The position numbers and the translations under genes are program-made. This document shows positions 16,253 through 24,515 of a stretch of 64,000 nucleotides of DNA, piece after piece. The notes beneath the pieces are model-generated. The model searched no databases. It was not told the origin of the DNA and saw only the letters and a list, made by a program, of their open reading frames with translations. The stretch is from positions 186,001 through 250,000 of the forward strand of contig NZ_NBXA01000022.1 of NCBI RefSeq assembly GCF_003399625.1. Direction: 5' to 3'. Numbering within the stretch: position 1 is the stretch's first letter; each line of letters begins with the position of its first letter. Source of the DNA: Subtercola boreus. GTDB taxonomy: Bacteria > Actinomycetota > Actinomycetes > Actinomycetales > Microbacteriaceae.

Positions 16253-17683
16253 GCCCCCGACTTCAACCCGTACGGCGACACCGCCCCCGTGGAACCCGAT
16301 CGGGACTGGGCGGCACCGCGCGCCCGCGGCCCCCTGGCTGCCACGGTGGCCCTCCCCGGGTCGAAGAGCCTCACGAACCGGGAGCTCGTTCTCGCAGCCC
16401 TCGCCGACGGACCCTCCCGCCTTGCCGCACCGCTCCGGTCCCGGGACACCCAGCTGATGGCCGACGCTCTCCGCTCCCTCGGCGTCACGATCGACGACGA
16501 ACCTCCCGCACCCGGCCCCGCCGCCGGACGGTTCGGGCCGGACTGGCTGGTGACGCCCGCCGCCGAACTCCTCGGCAGCACCACAGTCGACTGTGGCCTC
16601 GCCGGCACGGTCATGCGCTTCCTGCCGCCTGTCGCCGCGCTCGCGCTCGGCCCCGTCGTGTTCGACGGTGACGAGGGAGCCCGCCGCCGCCCGATGGCCA
16701 CCACGATCTCCTCTCTCCGCTCGCTCGGCGTCGACATCAACGCCGACGGTCGCCAGAACCTCCCGTTCACCGTCTACGGCTCAGGGGCCGTCGACGGCGG
16801 CGAGATCACGATCGACGCCTCTGCCTCGTCGCAGTTCGTCTCCGGACTGCTGCTGGCGGCGGCCCGGTTCACGAATGGGCTGACCCTCCGGCACGAGGGT
16901 GAGCGCCTGCCGAGCCTGCCGCACATCGAGATGACGATCGCCGCTCTGGATGCCCGCGGCGTCAGCGTCACGTCACCCGAGCCCGGCGTCTGGCAGGTGG
17001 AGCCCGGCCCCATCGCCGCACACGACGTGGCGATCGAACCCGACCTCTCCAATGCGGCCCCGTTCCTCGCCGCCGCACTCGTCGCAGGTGGATCCGTGAC
17101 GTTCGCCGGCTGGCCGGTGTCCACCACGCAGGTGGGCGCCCATCTGGCCGACCTGCTGCCGCTCTTCGGCGCGACGGTCACCCGCGACGGCGACAGGCTG
17201 ACGGTCACCGGAGGGCCTGTCATCCACGGCGTCGAGCTCGATCTCTCGGCGGGCGGCGAACTCGCTCCGGCGATCGTAGCGATCGCCGCCCTCGCCGACT
17301 CCCCCAGCACGATCACGGGCATCGGGCACATCCGGCACCACGAGACCGACAGGCTCGCCGCCCTCGCCGCCGAGATCAATGCCCTCGGTGGAAGCGTCAC
17401 CGAACTGGGCGACGGACTCCGCGTCGAGCCGCGCCCGCTCTCCGGCGGCATCTGGCACACCTACGACGACCACCGGATGGCGCACGCCGGTGCGATCATC
17501 GGCCTCGCGGTCGACGGGGTCGTCGTCGAGAACATCGCCACGACGGCGAAGACCCTGCCCGAGTTCGCTGCCCTGTGGGAGGCGCTGGTGTTCGGCGAGC
17601 CCGGGCAGCGTGCCGTCACGAGTCTGGATGTCGCCACCCCGGCCGAGGCGCCGAATGATGCGAACCCGGAGCTGCCTGAGTGA
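16232..17683 (+). CDS. aroA: 3-phosphoshikimate 1-carboxyvinyltransferase (EPSP synthase)
   Basis: A 483-residue sixth-step enzyme of the shikimate pathway (shikimate-3-phosphate plus PEP gives EPSP). Family motifs are [20 protein letters not shown] (substrate and phosphate binding), [41 protein letters not shown] and the C-terminal [23 protein letters not shown] at 16215-16220, eleven nt before the ATG, is a plausible -10, giving a very short leader. The promoter overlaps the divergent SigR promoter. The stop overlaps the rsgA start (GTGA). The mildly extended Ala/Glu-rich C-terminus is unremarkable. Confidence 0.96.
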   Translation: MLISRYSAPDFNPYGDTAPVEPDRDWAAPRARGPLAATVALPGSKSLTNRELVLAALADGPSRLAAPLRSRDTQLMADALRSLGVTIDDEPPAPGPAAGRFGPDWLVTPAAELLGSTTVDCGLAGTVMRFLPPVAALALGPVVFDGDEGARRRPMATTISSLRSLGVDINADGRQNLPFTVYGSGAVDGGEITIDASASSQFVSGLLLAAARFTNGLTLRHEGERLPSLPHIEMTIAALDARGVSVTSPEPGVWQVEPGPIAAHDVAIEPDLSNAAPFLAAALVAGGSVTFAGWPVSTTQVGAHLADLLPLFGATVTRDGDRLTVTGGPVIHGVELDLSAGGELAPAIVAIAALADSPSTITGIGHIRHHETDRLAALAAEINALGGSVTELGDGLRVEPRPLSGGIWHTYDDHRMAHAGAIIGLAVDGVVVENIATTAKTLPEFAALWEALVFGEPGQRAVTSLDVATPAEAPNDANPELPE

Positions 17684-18738
17684 CCTGGTGGAGCGACGGG
17701 GCCGGCGACGAGCCCGACGAGTTCGACGAATTCGATGAGTCGAGCATCCGGAGCCGCCCGAATCCGAAGGGCAACCGGCCCCGCACCAAACAGCGGCCCG
17801 AGCACGCGGATGCCGTGAACGGCCGCATCCTCTCCGTCGACCGCGGACGCTTCGGGGTGCTCGTTCGCGAGAACGCCGAAGACGAGGCCGTGATCACGGC
17901 GTCGCGCGCCCGGGAACTCGGCCGCCTCGGCATCGTCACCGGCGACACGGTGCACCTCGTGGGCGACACCAGCGGCGCCGAAGGATCGCTCGCCCGCATC
18001 GTGCGGGTGGACGACCGGAAGACCCTGCTGCGCCGGAGCGCCGACGACTCCGACGCCGTCGAACGCGTGATCGTGGCGAACGCCGACCAGATGCTCATCG
18101 TGGTCGCCGCGGCGAACCCCGAGCCGCGGGCGAACCTCATCGACCGGTACCTCATCGCGGCGTTCGACGCGGGGCTCGCCCCCATCCTGTGCATCACGAA
18201 GACGGATGTCGCCGATCCCACCTCGTTCCTCGAGCAGTTCGACTGCTTCGACCTCGAGATCATCATGGGTGCGAAGGACGACTTTCCGCTGGATGCCCTC
18301 AAGACCCTGCTCGTCGGGCACACCACGGTCACCGTGGGGCACTCCGGCGTCGGTAAGTCGACGCTCGTGAACGCCCTCGTTCCCGGCACCGACCGGGCCG
18401 TCGGCCGGGTGAACGACGTCACCGGTCGCGGGAGGCACACGTCCTCCTCCACCGTCTGCCTGCGGGTGCGCGACCACAACGGCGACCCGGGCTGGATCAT
18501 CGACACCCCGGGCGTGCGCTCGTTCGGCCTCGGCCACGTGCAGCCCGCGAACATCCTGAAGTCGTTCGCGAACTATGCCATCCCCGCGGCGACGCTGCCG
18601 AAGTCGGCCGGCGGCATCGAGCTCAGCCAGGCCCACGACTGGGAGATCGTCGACCGTGTCTCGGCCGGCGAGCTCGGCGAGAGCGGCAAGGCGCGCCTCG
18701 AGTCCCTGCAGAAGATCATCACCACGCTCGAGAAGTAG
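17680..18738 (+). CDS. rsgA: Ribosome small-subunit-dependent GTPase A
   Basis: A 352-residue circularly permuted GTPase assisting late 30S maturation. The order is an acidic N-terminus, an OB-fold (about 45-115), then G4 first (TKTD, 173-176), Walker A GHSGVGKST (220-228), switch GRGRHTSSS (249-257) and G3 DTPGV (275-279). The odd feature is the C-terminal domain: the usual zinc ligands (Cys cluster with a His, present in most RsgA including mycobacterial ones) are missing, and residues 296-352 contain no cysteine. The GTG start overlaps the aroA stop, so the two are coupled. Confidence 0.93.
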   Translation: MTWWSDGAGDEPDEFDEFDESSIRSRPNPKGNRPRTKQRPEHADAVNGRILSVDRGRFGVLVRENAEDEAVITASRARELGRLGIVTGDTVHLVGDTSGAEGSLARIVRVDDRKTLLRRSADDSDAVERVIVANADQMLIVVAAANPEPRANLIDRYLIAAFDAGLAPILCITKTDVADPTSFLEQFDCFDLEIIMGAKDDFPLDALKTLLVGHTTVTVGHSGVGKSTLVNALVPGTDRAVGRVNDVTGRGRHTSSSTVCLRVRDHNGDPGWIIDTPGVRSFGLGHVQPANILKSFANYAIPAATLPKSAGGIELSQAHDWEIVDRVSAGELGESGKARLESLQKIITTLEK

Positions 18739-18774
18739 CCCCAGGGCCGGGTGTGACCCTCGGGCTGTCCGACG

Positions 18775-19110
18775 GGGGTATGGCCGACTGCGGGATGACG
18801 GGTGGGTTGCCAATGAGGCCGAACCCTTCGGCCAGGCGCACGACCGGTTCTTCGACCATGCGGTCGTCAGGGGCGAGGCCGAGATCAGCGGCACTTACGT
18901 CGTCAGTGAGCACTCGTGAATGAGAATGTGGAGGTGCAGCTCGATGCCGTGGTTCGGGGCTCAGCGACGGTGGCGGTCAGCTCACTGGTGGAAGACAACG
19001 CCATGATCGACGGTGAGGCTCGAATTGCCGATCACTCCTCCCCGTCGGGCACCTCCCGCGTCGGTGGCACCGATCGGATCACGGGCAGTGCACGACTTCC
19101 CCGTCCCCCA
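18775..19110 (+). pseudogene. Remnant of a hexapeptide-type repeat protein
   Basis: Two adjoining frames carry short repeat-like peptides: one ends in HAVVRGEAEISGTYVVSEHS at 18919, and the other (from 18916) continues with DAVVRGSATVAVSSLVEDNA and MIDGEARIADHS. The A-x-V-x-G-x-A pattern is typical of left-handed beta-helix repeat proteins. The frames are offset by one base near 18917, no long frame spans both and no start signal is seen, so it reads as a degraded gene. Most of the 586-nt rsgA-hisN gap is this remnant plus the hairpin element at 19173. Confidence 0.35.
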
Positions 19111-19172
19111 CCGTTTCGAGGCCGACGGCGACTCGATAGGTGAAACGCTCTCCAGATCCCATTCCATCGCGC

Positions 19173-19290
19173 CCGTTTGTCGCATCCGCGCGCGTTCGTC
19201 GCATCCGCGGGTGCGCGCCGACGCGCGGAGGCGACAAACGGTGGCGGAACGCGTGCGGGCGGCGAGCGGGGGGAGGGAGGGGCGGGCGAT
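19173..19290. repeat. Composite hairpin element B1 (inverted repeat plus G-rich tract)
   Basis: Arms at 19173-19192 and 19222-19241 pair at 19 of 20 positions (core TTTGTCGC.TCCGCGCG). The 29-nt loop carries an additional direct copy of GTCGCATCCGCG. A G-rich tract with G3-G6 blocks follows at 19253-19290. The core recurs at 63044-63083. It ends about 20 nt before the -10 hexamer of hisN. Confidence 0.7.
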
Positions 19291-19324
19291 GATGGCGCGC
19301 AGCCCGCCTCGGTACGCTGGGGAG

Positions 19325-20176
19325 GTGACCGAACAGAACGAACACAGCCTCGCCGACGACCTCCGCCTCGCCCTCGACCTGGCCGACGCGGCCGACGCGA
19401 TCTCTGCCGAGCGGTTCCGCTCTCTCGACCTCGTGGTGGAGCAGAAGCCCGACCGCACGCCGGTGACGGATGCCGACAGGGCCGTGGAGCTCGCGATCCG
19501 TGACGGGCTCGCGAGGGAGCGCCCGGGCGACGCGATCCTCGGCGAGGAGTTCGGCGAGCAGCCGGGCACCGGGGGCACCGGCAACCCCGCGGGCACTGGT
19601 GACTCCAGAGGCACCGGGCCCCACCGCCAGTGGATCATCGACCCGATCGACGGCACCGCCAACTTCCTCCGCGGGGTGCCGGTCTGGGCCACCCTGATCG
19701 CGCTCGTGGTCGACGGGGTGCCGGTACTCGGCGTCGTGAGCTCCCCGGCTTTCCAGAAGCGCTGGTGGGCATCCACCGGGCAGGGCGCCTGGCTGAGTGA
19801 GCAGAGCGGTCCACCGCGCCGGCTCGCTGTGTCGAAGGTGGCGACGCTCGCCGACGCCTCGATCAGCTACAACTCGCTGAAGGGCTGGGACGAGGCTGGC
19901 CGGCTCGACGCGCTGCTGGAACTGTCGCGGGCGGTCTGGCGAACGCGTGCCTATGGCGAGATGTGGTCCTACATGATGGTGGCCGAGGGCCTCCTGGACG
20001 TCTCGGGCGAATACGACCTGCAGCCGTACGACGTCGCCGCGCTCATCCCGATCGTCGAGGAGGCGGGCGGCCGCTTCACCGGGCTCGCGGGCGAAGACGC
20101 ACTCTGGTCTGGCAGTGCGCTGGCAACGAACGGCGTCTTGCACGAAGACACGCTCACCCTACTGGACGAAAGCTAG
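19325..20176 (+). CDS. hisN: Histidinol-phosphatase, inositol monophosphatase family
   Basis: A 283-residue Mg2+-dependent phosphatase of the IMPase fold. Metal-site motifs are EE (74-75) in GEEFGEQ and IIDPIDGTANF (104-114), with the C-terminal YDLQPYDVAALIPIVEEAGG. In actinobacteria this branch supplies histidinol-phosphatase (histidine biosynthesis). Other phosphate-ester substrates cannot be excluded. Odd feature: a Gly/Thr-rich insertion (81-99, GTGGTGNPAGTGDSRGTGP) before the catalytic motif. TACGCT at 19313-19318 lies six nt before the GTG, indicating a leaderless transcript. A much longer upstream frame is rejected because it crosses the hairpin element. Confidence 0.85.
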   Translation: MTEQNEHSLADDLRLALDLADAADAISAERFRSLDLVVEQKPDRTPVTDADRAVELAIRDGLARERPGDAILGEEFGEQPGTGGTGNPAGTGDSRGTGPHRQWIIDPIDGTANFLRGVPVWATLIALVVDGVPVLGVVSSPAFQKRWWASTGQGAWLSEQSGPPRRLAVSKVATLADASISYNSLKGWDEAGRLDALLELSRAVWRTRAYGEMWSYMMVAEGLLDVSGEYDLQPYDVAALIPIVEEAGGRFTGLAGEDALWSGSALATNGVLHEDTLTLLDES

Positions 20177-20185
20177 GCTGGGATC

Positions 20186-21121
20186 ATGTCCCGCATCTAC
20201 GACAACATCACCGACCTCGTCGGCCACACCCCGCTCGTTCGCCTGAACCGCGTCACCGAGGGGTCGGGCGCCACGATCCTCGCGAAGCTCGAGTTCTACA
20301 ACCCGGCGAACAGCGTGAAGGACCGCATCGGTGTGGCCATCGTCGAAGCGGCCGAGAAGGCCGGTGCACTGAAGCCCGGCGGCACCATCGTCGAGGGCAC
20401 CAGCGGGAACACCGGCATCGCCCTCGCCATGGTCGGTGCAGCCCGCGGCTACAAGGTGATCCTCGCGATGCCCGAGTCGATGAGCATGGAGCGCCGCGTG
20501 CTGCTCCGCGCGTACGGAGCCGAGCTCGTGCTCACCCCCGGCCCCGACGGCATGCGCGGCGCGGTCGCGACTGCCGAGCGCATCGCAGCAGAGACCGAGG
20601 GCGCCATCCTCGCCCACCAGTTCGAGAACGAGGCCAACCCCGCGATCCACAGGGCGACGACCGGCCCCGAGATCTGGGACGACACCGACGGCACCGTCGA
20701 CATCTTCATCGCAGGCATCGGCACGGGCGGCACCATCACCGGTGTCGGCCAGTACCTCAAGGGCAAGAACCCCGGGATCCAGGTCATCGGCGTGGAGCCG
20801 AAGGACAGCCCGATCCTGAACGGCGGCGCCCCCGGCCCCCACAAGATCCAGGGCATCGGAGCGAACTTCGTGCCCGACATCCTCGACACCACGATCTACG
20901 ACGAGGTCATCGACGTGACACTGGATGACTCGATCCGCCTTGCACGCCAGCTGGCCACCGACGAGGGGATCCTCTCCGGCATCTCCTCGGGCGCCATCCT
21001 CTGGGCGGCCCTCGAGGTGGCGAAGCGGCCCGAGAATGCCGGCAAGACCATCGTGGCGATCGTCTGCGACTTCGGAGAGCGTTACGTGTCGTCGGTGCTC
21101 TACGACGACCTCGGAGGCTGA
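20186..21121 (+). CDS. cysK: Cysteine synthase A (O-acetylserine sulfhydrylase)
   Basis: A 311-residue PLP enzyme making cysteine from O-acetylserine and sulfide. PLP lysine K45 in NSVKDRIG, phosphate/substrate loop [11 protein letters not shown] (70-80), and [19 protein letters not shown] near the C-terminus. Length is typical. TAGGCT (20174-20179), which overlaps the hisN stop codon, lies six nt before the ATG, so cysK may have its own leaderless promoter in addition to hisN read-through. cysE follows after 7 nt, a normal cysK-cysE cysteine operon. Confidence 0.95.
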   Translation: MSRIYDNITDLVGHTPLVRLNRVTEGSGATILAKLEFYNPANSVKDRIGVAIVEAAEKAGALKPGGTIVEGTSGNTGIALAMVGAARGYKVILAMPESMSMERRVLLRAYGAELVLTPGPDGMRGAVATAERIAAETEGAILAHQFENEANPAIHRATTGPEIWDDTDGTVDIFIAGIGTGGTITGVGQYLKGKNPGIQVIGVEPKDSPILNGGAPGPHKIQGIGANFVPDILDTTIYDEVIDVTLDDSIRLARQLATDEGILSGISSGAILWAALEVAKRPENAGKTIVAIVCDFGERYVSSVLYDDLGG

Positions 21122-21128
21122 TTCGGCC

Positions 21129-21653
21129 TTGGGCTTCTTCTCCCGCCTCCGCGAAGACCTCGCGACGGCGAAGAGGCGGGACCCGGCCGCGCGTTCGAAG
21201 CTCGAGGTTCTGCTCGCCTACTCGGGCATGCACGCGCTCTGGATGCACCGCCTCACCCATGCGCTCTGGATCCGGCCGGGGCTGAAGCTGCCGGCTCGGC
21301 TTCTCTCCCAGCTCGCGCGGTCGCTGACGGGGGTCGAGATCCATCCCGGGGCGATCATCGGACGGCGGGTCTTCATCGACCACGGCATGGGTGTCGTGAT
21401 CGGTGAGACGGCGCGGATCGGCGACGACGTGCTGATCTACCACGGAGTCACGCTCGGCGGAGTCGGCCCGGTTGCGGGCATCCGACACCCGACCGTCGGG
21501 GACAACGTGCTGCTGGGGGCCGGGGCGAAGCTCCTCGGACCCATCGTCATCGGCGACGGGAGTGCCGTCGGCGCGAACGCGGTCGTGCTGCAGGATGCTC
21601 CCCCGCACTCGCTCGTCGTCGGGGTTCCGGCGACCAGCCGGCCGCGGGGGTAG
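21129..21653 (+). CDS. cysE: Serine O-acetyltransferase
   Basis: A 174-residue short-form (EpsC-type) serine acetyltransferase giving O-acetylserine for CysK. It has an N-terminal helical part (1-60) and a left-handed beta-helix of hexapeptide repeats with [20 protein letters not shown], containing the catalytic His-Asp pair (DHGMG), then [10 protein letters not shown]. The TTG start is chosen because GGAGG at the end of cysK sits ten nt upstream and the family N-terminus begins there. An ATG far upstream would run through cysK. The C-terminus ends after [12 protein letters not shown], the usual CoA-site tail. Confidence 0.92.
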   Translation: MGFFSRLREDLATAKRRDPAARSKLEVLLAYSGMHALWMHRLTHALWIRPGLKLPARLLSQLARSLTGVEIHPGAIIGRRVFIDHGMGVVIGETARIGDDVLIYHGVTLGGVGPVAGIRHPTVGDNVLLGAGAKLLGPIVIGDGSAVGANAVVLQDAPPHSLVVGVPATSRPRG

Positions 21654-21736
21654 CTGGCTCTCCCGGACGCCAGCCGGCGGCTCTGCCGAACGCCGCTCTC
21701 GGCATCATTGGAGCTTTCTCATCTAGGGTTTTCCTC

Positions 21737-21820
21737 ATGGACGACCCTCCTGCTGCCCACCATCCCCCGCCCACCGATTCGAAGGCCCTCGAGGCTGCCT
21801 CCGTCGGGGGGCTGCTGTGA
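21737..21820 (+). CDS. Proline-rich 27-residue upstream ORF of CNNM pair 2
   Basis: A short frame beginning MDDPPAAHHPPPTDSK and ending at a TGA that overlaps the GTG of the CNNM gene (GTGA). TAGGGT (21724-21729) lies seven nt before its ATG, the leaderless pattern, so this ORF, not the CNNM gene, is at the 5' end of the predicted mRNA. The three-proline run is the kind that slows ribosomes. It could be a leader peptide coupling translation to the transporter genes. It could equally be a chance frame. Confidence 0.4.
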   Translation: MDDPPAAHHPPPTDSKALEAASVGGLL

Positions 21821-23121
21821 ACGAATGGGTGATGGTCGGCCTCGGCCTGCTGCTCACCGTCGGCACCGGTCTCTTCGTGGCCTCCGAGTTCGCCCTCGTC
21901 AACCTCGACCGGAGTGACCTCGAGAAGCGCCGGGACCGCGGCGAGAAACGCCTCCAACCGACGATCAGTGCGCTCCGCATCACCTCCACCCACCTCTCGA
22001 GTGCCCAGCTCGGCATCACGCTGACGACCCTCCTCACCGGCTACACCTTCGAGCCGGCCATCAGCTCCCTGCTGGCTGGGCCGCTCACGGCCCTCGGCAT
22101 TCCTGCCGCCGCCGTGCCCGTCGCCGGCGCCGTGATCGGTGTGCTGCTGGCGACCCTCTTCTCGATGGTGATCGGCGAGCTGGTGCCGAAGAACTTCGCC
22201 CTCGCGCTGCCACTGGCCACCGCCAGGGTCGTCATCCCGTTCCAGACCCTCTTCACCGCCGTGTTCAAGCCGATCATCCTGCTGCTTAACAACACTGCCA
22301 ACGCCCTGATCCGCGCTCTGGGGATCGAGCCGAAGGAGGAGCTCTCCGGCGCCCGGAGCGCCGACGAACTGTCGTACCTCATCCGGCACTCGGCCACCGC
22401 CGGCCTGCTCGACCGGAGCGACGCCGCCCTCCTCGGCCGCACGCTCCGGTTCTCCCAGCGCGACGCCGGAAGCGTCATGACGCCCCGGGTGAGGATGAAT
22501 TCCGTGGCGCTCACGGATGACGCCGCCATGATCATCCGACTCTGCGGAGCGACAGGACACTCGCGGTTTCCGGTGATCGACGGCACACCCGATGTCGTCG
22601 TCGGGTTCGTGCACGTCAAGCAGGCCTTCGCGGTCGACCTCGACAGACGCGAATCGGTGACCGCCGCCGACCTCCTCTCCGAGGCGGTGCGCGTGCCGGA
22701 GACGATGGGCGTGGATGCCCTGCTCACCCTCTTACGGAGGGAGGGCCTGCAGATCGCCGTCGTCAGCGACGAACACGGCGGCACTGCAGGCATCGTCACG
22801 CTCGAAGACCTGATCGAGGAGATCGTCGGCGAGCTGGAGGACGAACACGACCGCCACCCGTCCGGCGCGACCCGGCGAGGCCGATCGGTGACCTTCGATG
22901 CGCGCTGGCGCCCCGACGAGCTGCTGGACCGCACCGGCATCGAGGTGCCCGACGACGGCGACTACGACACGGTCGGCGGCTTCGTGACCGATCAACTGGG
23001 CAGACTCCCCGAGCTCGGCGATGAGGTACTCCTCGCGGGTTCGACGCTGCGGGTCGAGCGTGTCGACGGCGCCCGCATCGTGCGACTGCGCCACACCCCG
23101 ACGGAGTTCGCCCATGAGTGA
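21817..23121 (+). CDS. CNNM-family transporter with CBS and CorC_HlyC domains (longer partner, pair 2)
   Basis: A 434-residue paralogue of the gene at 7749-9239, with the same layout: DUF21 membrane domain (motifs [19 protein letters not shown] and [13 protein letters not shown]), CBS pair ending GGTAGIVTLEDLIEEIVGE, and CorC_HlyC domain (GDYDTVGGFVTDQLGRLP). It lacks the disordered tail of the other copy. The GTG start overlaps the stop of a short upstream ORF. Its stop overlaps the start of the shorter partner by 8 nt. Probable metal-cation homeostasis. The substrate cannot be read from the sequence. Confidence 0.88.
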   Translation: MNEWVMVGLGLLLTVGTGLFVASEFALVNLDRSDLEKRRDRGEKRLQPTISALRITSTHLSSAQLGITLTTLLTGYTFEPAISSLLAGPLTALGIPAAAVPVAGAVIGVLLATLFSMVIGELVPKNFALALPLATARVVIPFQTLFTAVFKPIILLLNNTANALIRALGIEPKEELSGARSADELSYLIRHSATAGLLDRSDAALLGRTLRFSQRDAGSVMTPRVRMNSVALTDDAAMIIRLCGATGHSRFPVIDGTPDVVVGFVHVKQAFAVDLDRRESVTAADLLSEAVRVPETMGVDALLTLLRREGLQIAVVSDEHGGTAGIVTLEDLIEEIVGELEDEHDRHPSGATRRGRSVTFDARWRPDELLDRTGIEVPDDGDYDTVGGFVTDQLGRLPELGDEVLLAGSTLRVERVDGARIVRLRHTPTEFAHE

Positions 23122-24160
23122 GTACCTGCCCGGCCTGGTCTGGCTTGTGGTGCTGCTGATCGGCAACGCCTTCTTCGTGGGGGCCGAGTTCGCCGTGATC
23201 TCCGCCCGCCGTTCGCAGATCGAGCCGATGGCTGCCGCTGGAAGCCGGGCTGCAAAGACCACGCTCTGGGCCATGGAGCATGCGACGCTGATGCTGGCGA
23301 CCAGCCAGCTCGGCATCACCGTGTGCTCTCTGCTCATCCTGAGCGTCTCCGAGCCTGCGATCCATCACCTGCTCGAGATCCCGCTCGGCCTGACTCCGCT
23401 CAGCGCCGACCTGGTCGGCGTGATCGCCTTCGTCGTGGCCCTGGTGCTGGTGACGTTCCTGCACGTGGTGTTCGGTGAGATGGTGCCGAAGAACCTGTCG
23501 TTCTCGGTGCCCGATCGCGCGGCCCTGCTGCTCGCGCCACCGCTGGTGTTCGTGTCGAAGGCGCTCTCCCCCGTGATCTGGGCCCTGAACGGTATTGCGA
23601 ACGGTGTGCTGCTGCTCTTCCGGGTACAGCCGAAGAACGAGGCCACAAGCACCTACACGCTCGACCAGGTGGCGAACATCGTCGAGCAGTCGAGAAGGGA
23701 GGGACTGCTGAGCGACGCTTCGGGCACCCTCGCGGGCGCGTTCGAGTTCACCTCACAGCACGTCTCCGACGTGGATGTGCCGCTCTCCCGGACGATCCTG
23801 CTCCCGGCGGAGGCGACTCCGGCCGACGTGCAGCGAGCCGTTGCCGAACACGGCTTCTCCCGCTACGTGCTCACCGGCCCGGATGGCGAGCCGTCGTTCT
23901 ACATCCACCTGAAGGATGTGCTCGACCTCACGGGAGCCGAGTTCGAACGCCCCCTTCCGACCAAGCGACTGCGCCGGCTCAGTGCCGTCTCCCGGGGTGC
24001 GGAACTCGAGAACGCGATGGAGGTGATGCGCCGCCACGGCGCGCACGTGGCCCGTACCCTCGACCCGGATGGCAGGACCGTCGGGCTGCTGTACCTCGAA
24101 GACGTGCTCGAGGTTCTCGTCGGCGAGGTGAGCGCCGCGACCGCCGTGCAGGAGCGGTAG
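23114..24160 (+). CDS. CNNM-family membrane protein with CBS domains (shorter partner, pair 2)
   Basis: A 348-residue paralogue of the gene at 6712-7749. DUF21 membrane domain (FFVGAEFAVISARRSQIE, GEMVPKNLSFSVPDRA) and a CBS pair ending LLYLEDVLEVLVGEV, without the CorC_HlyC domain. The ATG at 23114 lies inside the end of the preceding gene, giving an 8-nt overlap and translational coupling. An upstream in-frame codon at 23021 would add residues unrelated to the family. A bidirectional terminator follows at 24190. Confidence 0.88.
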   Translation: MSEYLPGLVWLVVLLIGNAFFVGAEFAVISARRSQIEPMAAAGSRAAKTTLWAMEHATLMLATSQLGITVCSLLILSVSEPAIHHLLEIPLGLTPLSADLVGVIAFVVALVLVTFLHVVFGEMVPKNLSFSVPDRAALLLAPPLVFVSKALSPVIWALNGIANGVLLLFRVQPKNEATSTYTLDQVANIVEQSRREGLLSDASGTLAGAFEFTSQHVSDVDVPLSRTILLPAEATPADVQRAVAEHGFSRYVLTGPDGEPSFYIHLKDVLDLTGAEFERPLPTKRLRRLSAVSRGAELENAMEVMRRHGAHVARTLDPDGRTVGLLYLEDVLEVLVGEVSAATAVQER

Positions 24161-24189
24161 GAGCGGTAGGAGTAGACCCTCCACAGACG

Positions 24190-24228
24190 CCAGAAGCCCC
24201 CGTCGCAGAGTGCGGCGGGGGCTTCTGG
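24190..24228. terminator. Bidirectional terminator between CNNM pair 2 and the small membrane protein
   Basis: Near-perfect hairpin, stem CCAGAAGCCCCCG with CGGGGGCTTCTGG and a 13-nt loop, in the 78-nt gap between converging genes. Its sequence resembles the two stems near kgd (AAGCCCCG type). Confidence 0.85.
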
Positions 24229-24238
24229 AGCGGCTCGA

Positions 24239-24400
24239 TCAGACCTTGCGGCCGGTGATGAAGCGCAACAGGAACACGATGAGGGCGATGACGAGCAGAA
24301 CGACACCCACCCAGATCAGGAAGCTGAGCGACGACGAGACGCCGCCGGTGATGAGCAGAACGATCGCGATGATCGCGATGATTGCTACGAGAATGTTCAT
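24239..24400 (-). CDS. Small hydrophobic membrane protein
   Basis: 53 residues, almost entirely two transmembrane helices (about 2-20 and 27-47) joined by GGVSSS, ending in RFITGRKV with a positively charged cytoplasmic tail. An excellent Shine-Dalgarno (AGGAGGGG, about eight nt before the ATG) shows it is a real gene. An upstream in-frame start would add MATATHIAGGVSL but lacks such a signal. Similar small hydrophobic proteins are common in Microbacteriaceae. No function is known. Confidence 0.75.
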   Translation of the reverse strand: MNILVAIIAIIAIVLLITGGVSSSLSFLIWVGVVLLVIALIVFLLRFITGRKV

Positions 24401-24515
24401 GAGTGAAACCCCTCCTGCGATGTGTGTGGCGGTGGCCACGCTCTCATTTTATTCGCAGCCTGTGCCCCCGGCTGGGTCTTGCGTCCTGCTACGGTTCTGC
24501 GCTATCGGGCCAGCG

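Noticed and set aside
19013-19324. Long N-terminal extension of hisN
   Set aside because: It crosses the degenerate remnant and the hairpin element with Arg/Pro-rich, non-conserved residues. The leaderless GTG at 19325 fits the family.
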